64,000 nucleotides of DNA, taken from NCBI RefSeq assembly GCF_009866765.1, contig NZ_CP019431.1:1240001-1304000 (forward strand). Direction: 5' to 3'. Below, piece after piece: positions 59,013 through 64,000 of this stretch; position 1 is the stretch's first letter; every line of letters begins with the position of its first letter. The notes beneath the pieces are model-generated. The model worked only from the letters and a program-made list of their open reading frames with translations. It ran no database searches and was not told where the DNA came from. Source of the stretch: Pseudomonas sp. S35. GTDB lineage: Bacteria > Pseudomonadota > Gammaproteobacteria > Pseudomonadales > Pseudomonadaceae. The position numbers and the translations under genes are program-made.

Positions 59013-59954
59013 TCAGGCGCGCGCCTGTACCGTCACCCAGTAGCGGGTAAAGCGTCGCACTTTCACCGGCAAACTGACTTCCAGCAGGTCGAGAATGCGC
59101 TCGCTGTCGTCCAGCGGGTAGCTGCCGGAGATCAGCAGGTTGGCGACCTGCGGGTCGCAATTGACCTGGCCGCGACGATAGCGGCCCAGTTCGCCGAGGA
59201 AATCCTCCAGACGCATATGGGCGGCCACCAACATGCCGTCGGCCCAGGCACCGCTGTTGGCGTCGGTGGGGCGCGGCGTGTCCCAGCCTTTGCGGGTGAA
59301 GTTGACTTGATGCGCGGCCTCGACGGTCAACGGCAGGCCGCTGTAGGTGTTGGGCATCACCTCCACCTGGCCGTCGAGCACTGCCAGTTGGGTGTGGTCG
59401 TTGAACTGGCGCACGTTCAACTGCGCCGCCTGGCTGCTGAGCAGGCCCTGGCCGGTGAGGACGCGTAGCGGCGTCGTGCCGGCGATGCTGCTCAGCATGA
59501 TCTCGCCTTCGAGCAGGCGGATCAGTCGCTGCTGGCCATCGAAATGCACATCCACCGCACTGCCCGTATTGAGCTGCAACTGGCTGCCGTCGGCCAATTG
59601 CACTTTGCGTCGCTGGCCCACGGGGCTGCGGTAGTCGGCGGTCAACGGCGGCAGGATATGTTGCTGGCGCAGGCTCCAGGCGGCGGCCGAGCCGGCACCC
59701 AGGATCAGCAGCAACTTCAGCGCGTGGCGGCGGCTGGTGGAGGTCGGCGCGTTCAACGCCGCATGGGCCAGGGGCGAAGGCATGCCGCGCAGGCGCTGGT
59801 TGACGTGTTGGATATGGTCCCAGGCGCGCTGGTGTTCGCTATGGGCATTCAGCCAACGTTGCCAGGCGGCCTGCTGGCGTGGGTTGAGCGTGCCTTGCTG
59901 CATTTCCATCAGCCAGTGCACAGCCTGTTCGGCAACCTGGGTCGAAAAGTTCAT
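59013..59954 (-). CDS. fecR: FecR-like anti-sigma/signal transducer
   Basis: 313 residues. A cytoplasmic N-terminal DUF4880 domain (AVHWLMEMQQGTLNPRQQAAWQRWL) binds FecI. One membrane segment (about 76-92) is preceded by SRRHALKLL, a twin-arginine motif as described for E. coli FecR. The periplasmic FecR domain and STN-interacting C-terminus receive the signal from FecA. The start overlaps the fecI stop by four bases. Confidence 0.93.
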   Translation of the reverse strand: MNFSTQVAEQAVHWLMEMQQGTLNPRQQAAWQRWLNAHSEHQRAWDHIQHVNQRLRGMPSPLAHAALNAPTSTSRRHALKLLLILGAGSAAAWSLRQQHILPPLTADYRSPVGQRRKVQLADGSQLQLNTGSAVDVHFDGQQRLIRLLEGEIMLSSIAGTTPLRVLTGQGLLSSQAAQLNVRQFNDHTQLAVLDGQVEVMPNTYSGLPLTVEAAHQVNFTRKGWDTPRPTDANSGAWADGMLVAAHMRLEDFLGELGRYRRGQVNCDPQVANLLISGSYPLDDSERILDLLEVSLPVKVRRFTRYWVTVQARA

Positions 59955-60439
59955 AGGGCAAAGTAGCAGCGCAGGGCAGCTTTATTCAGGTGGCGTTTGA
60001 CGGTGGCGATGGAGATGCCCAGTTCAGCGCCAATTTGCGCGTAGGTCAGGCCATCGAGTTGGGCCAGCAGGAAAGCGCGCTTGACCAGGGTGGGCAAGCC
60101 GTCAAGCAGTTGGTCCAGTTCCACCAGGGTTTGCAGGATGATTGCGCGTTCTTCTTCGGACGGCGCCACGTGTTCGGGCATCTGCGCCAGGGCGTCGAGG
60201 TAGGCGTGTTCAAGGTCCTGGCGGCGGTAGAAGTTGAACAGCACGCGCTTGGCCACGGTAGTGAGGAAGGCGCGGGGTTCTACCAGCGTGGGTGTTTCCC
60301 GTGCGCTGAGTACACGGATAAACGTATCTTGTGCCAGGTCCGCGGCGTTTTCCGGGCAGCCGAGCTTGCGTCGCAACCAGCCGGTGAGCCAGTGGTGATG
60401 GTCGTTGTACAGCACTTCGACGGTGTTGGACGGGCTCAA
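59951..60439 (-). CDS. fecI: FecI-type ECF sigma factor
   Basis: About 162 residues. Sigma region 2 (DHHHWLTGWLRRKLGCPENAADLAQDTFIRVL) and region 4 (LDGLTYAQIGAELGISIATVKRHL). TTG before SPSNTVEVLY with GTGGAG eight bases upstream is the best start; a GTG four codons earlier is an alternative, and the longer open frame lacks sense. Directs transcription of fecA on signal. Confidence 0.9.
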   Translation of the reverse strand: MSPSNTVEVLYNDHHHWLTGWLRRKLGCPENAADLAQDTFIRVLSARETPTLVEPRAFLTTVAKRVLFNFYRRQDLEHAYLDALAQMPEHVAPSEEERAIILQTLVELDQLLDGLPTLVKRAFLLAQLDGLTYAQIGAELGISIATVKRHLNKAALRCYFAL

Positions 60440-60557
60440 CGCAAACACTCCACAAGCATCGGCATGCTTTAGAGAACAAGAATTGTTCGCATTGTATGAC
60501 CAGCGACAGCGTTCGGCAATCCGCCTGGGCAGGTGATTCATCCGTTCTGTTTTGCTT

Positions 60558-60574
60558 ATGAGAATATTTATCAT
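60558..60574. promoter_or_regulatory. Fur box between fecI and the DUF3649 operon
   Basis: ATGAGAAT-A-TTTATCAT, an imperfect palindrome close to the Fur consensus, within the 170-base divergent gap. It could repress both fecIR and the DUF3649-PepSY-DUF3325 operon when iron is plentiful. Confidence 0.7.
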
Positions 60575-60609
60575 TAATATTGCGCGCTGATGAACCTGGC
60601 GCCTCCTGC

Positions 60610-60912
60610 ATGAAAAGCAAAACCTCACCTCCCGCGCTCTACCGTCTGGCTGTCACCTCCCGCGTGCTGGCGGCCGTGGTCGGTGGTTATCTCATGGCTT
60701 CGCTCGCCGCGATCTGCCTGGCATTGTGGGTGCCAACATCCCGCGCCGATGCCGTGATCACCGGGATGATGAGTTCATTTGTGTTCTATCTGCTGGCCGT
60801 ACTCTGGTGCTTCGCCTGCCGTACGGCGTGGCGCGCCTGGTTTGGCGTGATGCTGCCGAGCGCGGCGTTCGCCACCCTGGCGGGTGTGGGCTTGTGGATG
60901 GTGCGCACATGA
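60610..60912 (+). CDS. DUF3649 small membrane protein
   Basis: 100 residues with three predicted membrane segments (about 15-40, 50-70, 78-97). It matches the small DUF3649-type proteins that precede PepSY membrane proteins in pseudomonad iron-uptake operons. ATG overlaps the next gene by four bases (ATGA). Function unknown; iron-related by position. Confidence 0.75.
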   Translation: MKSKTSPPALYRLAVTSRVLAAVVGGYLMASLAAICLALWVPTSRADAVITGMMSSFVFYLLAVLWCFACRTAWRAWFGVMLPSAAFATLAGVGLWMVRT

Positions 60913-62483
60913 AAGAGGGATTCCGCCAGGCTATGGCTTGGCTGCACACCTGGGCCGGATTGATCTTCGGCTGGCTGTTGTTTGCGATTTTCCTGACGGG
61001 CACACTTTCCTACTTCAAGGATGAAATCAGCCACTGGATGCAGCCGGAGGTGCAGGCTCATCCCCTGGACAATGCGCGCAGCCTCAGCGTCGCGCAAAAC
61101 TATCTGCAGCACGTGGCACCCACTGCCGCACGCTGGTTTATCGCCCTGCCGGACAGCCGCGACCCTGGCCTGTCGGTCATGTGGCAAGACAAGGTCGACC
61201 CTGGCCGGCGCGGCAATTTCATGCGCAAAACCCTCGATCCCGTCAGCGGCCAAGCCGTAGAGGCCCGCGAAAGCATGGGCGGGGATTTTTTCTACCGGTT
61301 CCACTTCCAGCTGCAAATGCCGCACCCCTGGGGGCGCTGGCTGTCCACCATCGCTGCAATGGTGATGTTCGTGGCGCTGATCACCGGCATCATCACCCAC
61401 AAGAAAATCTTCAAGGACTTCTTCACCTTCCGCCCCCGCAAAGGCCAGCGCTCCTGGCTCGATGGGCATAACGCAGTCGGTGTGCTGGTGCTGCCGTTTC
61501 ACCTGATGATCACCTACAGCAGCCTGGTGATCTTTATGAGCATGGTGATGCCGGCGCCGATCATGGCCTCCTATGGCAATGACACCCGTGCGTTCTTCAA
61601 CGAAATATTCCCCGCGACCAACAACGCGCCGGCGTCGGGCCAGCCGGGCAAACTGGCGCCGCTGCTGCCGATGTACGAGCAAGCGCGGGCGCAGTGGGAC
61701 GGTGGCCACGTGGGGCGGATCGGGGTGAACAACCCAGGTGATGCCAATGCGTCGGTCAATGTCTTCCGTGCCGGCTCCGACAGCGTGGTGCATGAGTTCG
61801 ACAGCATCGTGTCATTCAACGGGCACACCGGCGAACTGTTGCGCACCAGCGGCGGGCAATCGTTGGCCGCCATTGTCGGCGGCAGTTTCTATGGCCTGCA
61901 CATGGGCCATTTCGCCGGCCCGGTGCTGCGCTGGTTGTACTTTATCTGCGGCTTGGCGGGCACGGCGATGATCGGCACCGGGCTGGTGATCTGGCTCGGC
62001 AAGCGTCAACTCAAGCATGCCAAGAGCGGTGTGATGCCGTTTGAGCTGCGCCTGGTGGAAGTGCTGAACATCGCCAGCATGTCTGGCTTGCTGATCGCGA
62101 TCGCGGCGTTCTTCTGGGCCAATCGCCTGCTGCCGGTGAGTTTCGCCGACCGCTCCGATTGGGAGGTGCAGACCTTCTTTATCGCCTGGGGCCTGAGCCT
62201 GTTGCATGCCATGTTGCGGCGCGGCCGCCAGGGTTGGGTCGAGCAGTTGAGCGTCGGCGCATTGTTGTTTGTCGCCGTGCCACTGCTCAACGCACTCACT
62301 ACCGATCAGCATTTGGGCGTGTCCCTGGCCCGTGGTGACTGGGCCATGGCCGGCTTTGACCTGACCTGCCTGGGCAGCGGCGTGTTCCTCGCCTGGGCGG
62401 CCTGGAAGATGCAACACCGCACGGCGCCGCAGCCCAAGGCCGAACGGGCACGCCCGCTCCATCTCAAGCAGGAGGCGCACTGA
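60909..62483 (+). CDS. PepSY-associated membrane protein, putative siderophore reductase
   Basis: 524 residues with four main membrane helices (HTWAGLIFGWLLFAIFLTGTLSYF at the start, then near 145, 195 and 345) and further helices at the C-terminus. The PepSY_TM family includes FoxB/PiuB-like proteins thought to reduce ferric siderophores. Conserved His residues near helix ends (HTWAG, HNAVGVLVLPFH, GLHMGHF) could bind haem. Coupled to its neighbours by overlap and by direct abutment. Confidence 0.88.
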   Translation: MKEGFRQAMAWLHTWAGLIFGWLLFAIFLTGTLSYFKDEISHWMQPEVQAHPLDNARSLSVAQNYLQHVAPTAARWFIALPDSRDPGLSVMWQDKVDPGRRGNFMRKTLDPVSGQAVEARESMGGDFFYRFHFQLQMPHPWGRWLSTIAAMVMFVALITGIITHKKIFKDFFTFRPRKGQRSWLDGHNAVGVLVLPFHLMITYSSLVIFMSMVMPAPIMASYGNDTRAFFNEIFPATNNAPASGQPGKLAPLLPMYEQARAQWDGGHVGRIGVNNPGDANASVNVFRAGSDSVVHEFDSIVSFNGHTGELLRTSGGQSLAAIVGGSFYGLHMGHFAGPVLRWLYFICGLAGTAMIGTGLVIWLGKRQLKHAKSGVMPFELRLVEVLNIASMSGLLIAIAAFFWANRLLPVSFADRSDWEVQTFFIAWGLSLLHAMLRRGRQGWVEQLSVGALLFVAVPLLNALTTDQHLGVSLARGDWAMAGFDLTCLGSGVFLAWAAWKMQHRTAPQPKAERARPLHLKQEAH

Positions 62484-62810
62484 ATGCTCCTCGCACTGCT
62501 GATGTGCTACGCCGGGTTTACCGCACTGTGCCTGGCCACCGACCGACATCATGGCGAACTGCTGCACAGCAAGCCCTCGCCCCGGCGACGCCTGGGGTTG
62601 CGTGTGGCGGGCTGGTCGCTGCTTGGCGTCGCGATCTGGCCCGCCGTCAGCGTGGCCGGTTGGGGCCAGGGTCTGGTGGAGTGGTGCGCGGTATTGATGC
62701 TTAGCGCACTGTTGCTGGTGCTGCTGTTGCCGTATCGGCCAAGGCTGGCCTTGATCCTGGCGGGCGCCGGCCTGCTGGCAAGCCCCGTTGCGGCCCTCGC
62801 CACCCTCTGA
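62484..62810 (+). CDS. DUF3325 small membrane protein
   Basis: 108 residues, three to four membrane segments, starting directly after the preceding stop (TGAATG). Matches the DUF3325 proteins that follow PepSY genes in iron operons; role unknown. Confidence 0.8.
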   Translation: MLLALLMCYAGFTALCLATDRHHGELLHSKPSPRRRLGLRVAGWSLLGVAIWPAVSVAGWGQGLVEWCAVLMLSALLLVLLLPYRPRLALILAGAGLLASPVAALATL

Positions 62811-62822
62811 GCCCTTGCCATA

Positions 62823-63398
62823 ATGATCAGCACCCCGCCCGAATCCCAGGACAGCCCGCAGGCCGATGCGGCGGGTGGGCGTGCGCATTTTTTGCAGGTG
62901 TTTCTGTCCCAACGCTCGCAGATGGAAGCCTTGGTGAATCGGCGTGTGGGCTGCCGCGCCACAGCGGCCGACCTGGTGCAGGACCTGTTCCTGCGCTTCT
63001 GGCGGCGGCCGCTGGTACAAGTCGAAGAGCTCAGCACCTACCTGCTGCGCTGCGCCGGCAATATCGCCATCGACCACTTGCGCAGTGAAGGCGCACGGGT
63101 GCGCAGCAGCGCAGGCTGGTTGCCCGAGCAGCAGGATAACCAAGGCTGCGAACCCCAGGCCGCACTAGAGGCGGGCAATGATTTGCGCCATGTGGAAGCC
63201 GCCTTGCGCAGCCTGCCCGAGCGCACTCGGCAGATTTTCCTGCTCAATCGCATCCACGGCCGCAAATACGCGGAAATCGCCAAGGCGATGGGGCTGTCCC
63301 AAAGTGCCGTGGAAAAACATATGATGCGTGCCCTCGAAGCCTGCAAGGCCAGCCTTCGCGAACCATTGCCCCCACGCACGCCAGGGAAAGCACCGTGA
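62823..63398 (+). CDS. Second FecI-type ECF sigma factor
   Basis: 191 residues. Region 2 (VNRRVGCRATAADLVQDLFLRFWRR) and region 4 (LPERTRQIFLLNRIHGRKYAEIAKAMGLSQSAVEKHM). It lies 12 bases after the DUF3325 gene and overlaps the following fecR-like gene by four bases, so it is read from the same iron-linked operon. Its receptor gene is expected past the window end. Confidence 0.92.
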   Translation: MISTPPESQDSPQADAAGGRAHFLQVFLSQRSQMEALVNRRVGCRATAADLVQDLFLRFWRRPLVQVEELSTYLLRCAGNIAIDHLRSEGARVRSSAGWLPEQQDNQGCEPQAALEAGNDLRHVEAALRSLPERTRQIFLLNRIHGRKYAEIAKAMGLSQSAVEKHMMRALEACKASLREPLPPRTPGKAP

Positions 63399-64000
63399 AC
63401 GTTACCCCCACGCCCGACCAGCAACATGCCGCGCTGGCCTGGCTGAGCCTGTTGCACGACCAACCCAGTAGCGGCGACCAGGCAACGTTCAGCCATTGGC
63501 TGCGCGCCGACCCGGCACACGTCGAGGCCTACGCCCAGGCCCAGGTGCTGTGGGAGTTGAGCGAAGTGCCCGCGCGCAAACTTGCCGACGAAGACGCCCT
63601 GGCGTTGCAGGGCTACCTCAACGCGATGAACACCTCGAAACGTTCGCGTGTGGTGCGCAGGTCCAGTGCCCTGGCCATTGCCGCCTGCCTGCTGTTGATG
63701 GTGTCCATGGGCGCCGGTTGGCAGCCATCACGCTGGGTCGATGACTTCGGCGCCGACTACGTGACGGCGGCGGGGGAGGTGAAGACCGTTACCCTGGCCG
63801 ACCAATCCCAAGTCACCCTCGACGCCGACAGCGCGATTGCCGTGGATTTCAGCCGTGGCGAGCGGCATATCCAGTTGCGGCGTGGCGCCGGTTTTTTCAG
63901 CGTGACCCACACCGGCGAATCCTTTGTGGTGCAGGCGGGCAGCGGTGAAGCGCGGGTGCTCGGCACGCAATTCGAAGTGCGCCTGCAACCGGCAGGGGCG
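63395..64000 (+). CDS. Second FecR-like anti-sigma factor (partial, cut by window end)
   Basis: GTG start in a GTGA overlap with the sigma gene; 202 codons are visible and the frame stays open to the last base. The N-terminal DUF4880 region (ALAWLSLLHDQPSSGDQATFSHWLRADPAHVEAY), one membrane segment (about 92-108) after VVRRSSAL, and the FecR domain (VKTVTLADQSQVTLDADSAIAVDF) are present. The C-terminal part is missing only because the window ends. Confidence 0.93.
   Translation, partial: MNVTPTPDQQHAALAWLSLLHDQPSSGDQATFSHWLRADPAHVEAYAQAQVLWELSEVPARKLADEDALALQGYLNAMNTSKRSRVVRRSSALAIAACLLLMVSMGAGWQPSRWVDDFGADYVTAAGEVKTVTLADQSQVTLDADSAIAVDFSRGERHIQLRRGAGFFSVTHTGESFVVQAGSGEARVLGTQFEVRLQPAGA

Overview
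The window is chromosomal DNA of a fluorescent-group Pseudomonas (P. fluorescens complex). The evidence is an alginate operon in the order algD-8-44-K-E-G, an EstB-type esterase that closely resembles P. fluorescens esterase II, the hmg tyrosine-catabolism cluster, a DUF3509 gene, GC-rich coding sequence, and many copies of REP repeats of the GTGGGAGGGGGCTTGCCCCCGAT and GGGAGCCGGGCTTGCCCGCGATG types. No rRNA, tRNA, CRISPR, prophage or intact transposase gene was seen. Function calls come from motif recognition and remembered family features, with no database search.

Layout. 1-9.5 kb (minus strand): alginate biosynthesis and export (algG, algE, algK, alg44, alg8, algD) behind an unusually long algD upstream region with an AlgU-like promoter; algK carries a REP pair inside its signal-peptide coding region. 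9.5-17.2 kb: yaaA, a degenerate polysaccharide deacetylase, a PIN-PhoH ATPase, moaCDE, a nested repeat, rhlB and estB. 17.3-21.8 kb: the aapJQMP amino-acid ABC importer behind a near-perfect sigma-54 promoter. 21.8-24.7 kb: an MqsRA toxin-antitoxin pair with a palindromic operator, then a GntR regulator and a CynX-type transporter. 24.7-34.4 kb: a chaperone-usher fimbrial operon whose structural subunits are all DUF1120 proteins (four upstream, a two-domain probable adhesin and one more downstream), followed on the other strand by a REC-Hpt phosphorelay protein and a LuxR-type response regulator.

34.5-38.9 kb: small accessory genes (NTF2-like, GIY-YIG, GST) and a TonB-dependent siderophore receptor. 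38.9-46.8 kb: a lipoprotein-type PBP4, then hmgR, hmgA, fumarylacetoacetase, maleylacetoacetate isomerase and an aromatic-acid transporter, and a SirB1-type gene. 47-54 kb: a leucine-dehydrogenase homologue that lacks the catalytic lysine, SOS-regulated yebG, psiE, serine uptake and deamination (sdaC, sdaA, a LysR regulator) and an HPF/RaiA-like protein. 54-64 kb: a drug-type MFS pump with a divergent LysR, a complete fecI-fecR-fecA signalling set, and, divergent across a Fur-like box, a DUF3649-PepSY-DUF3325 operon running into a second sigma/anti-sigma pair cut by the window end.

The best candidate for an under-described system is the DUF1120 fimbria. It sits beside a BvgS-tail-like REC-Hpt protein and a BvgA-like regulator, with four TTTCNTA-type heptamers in the two adjoining intergenic regions.
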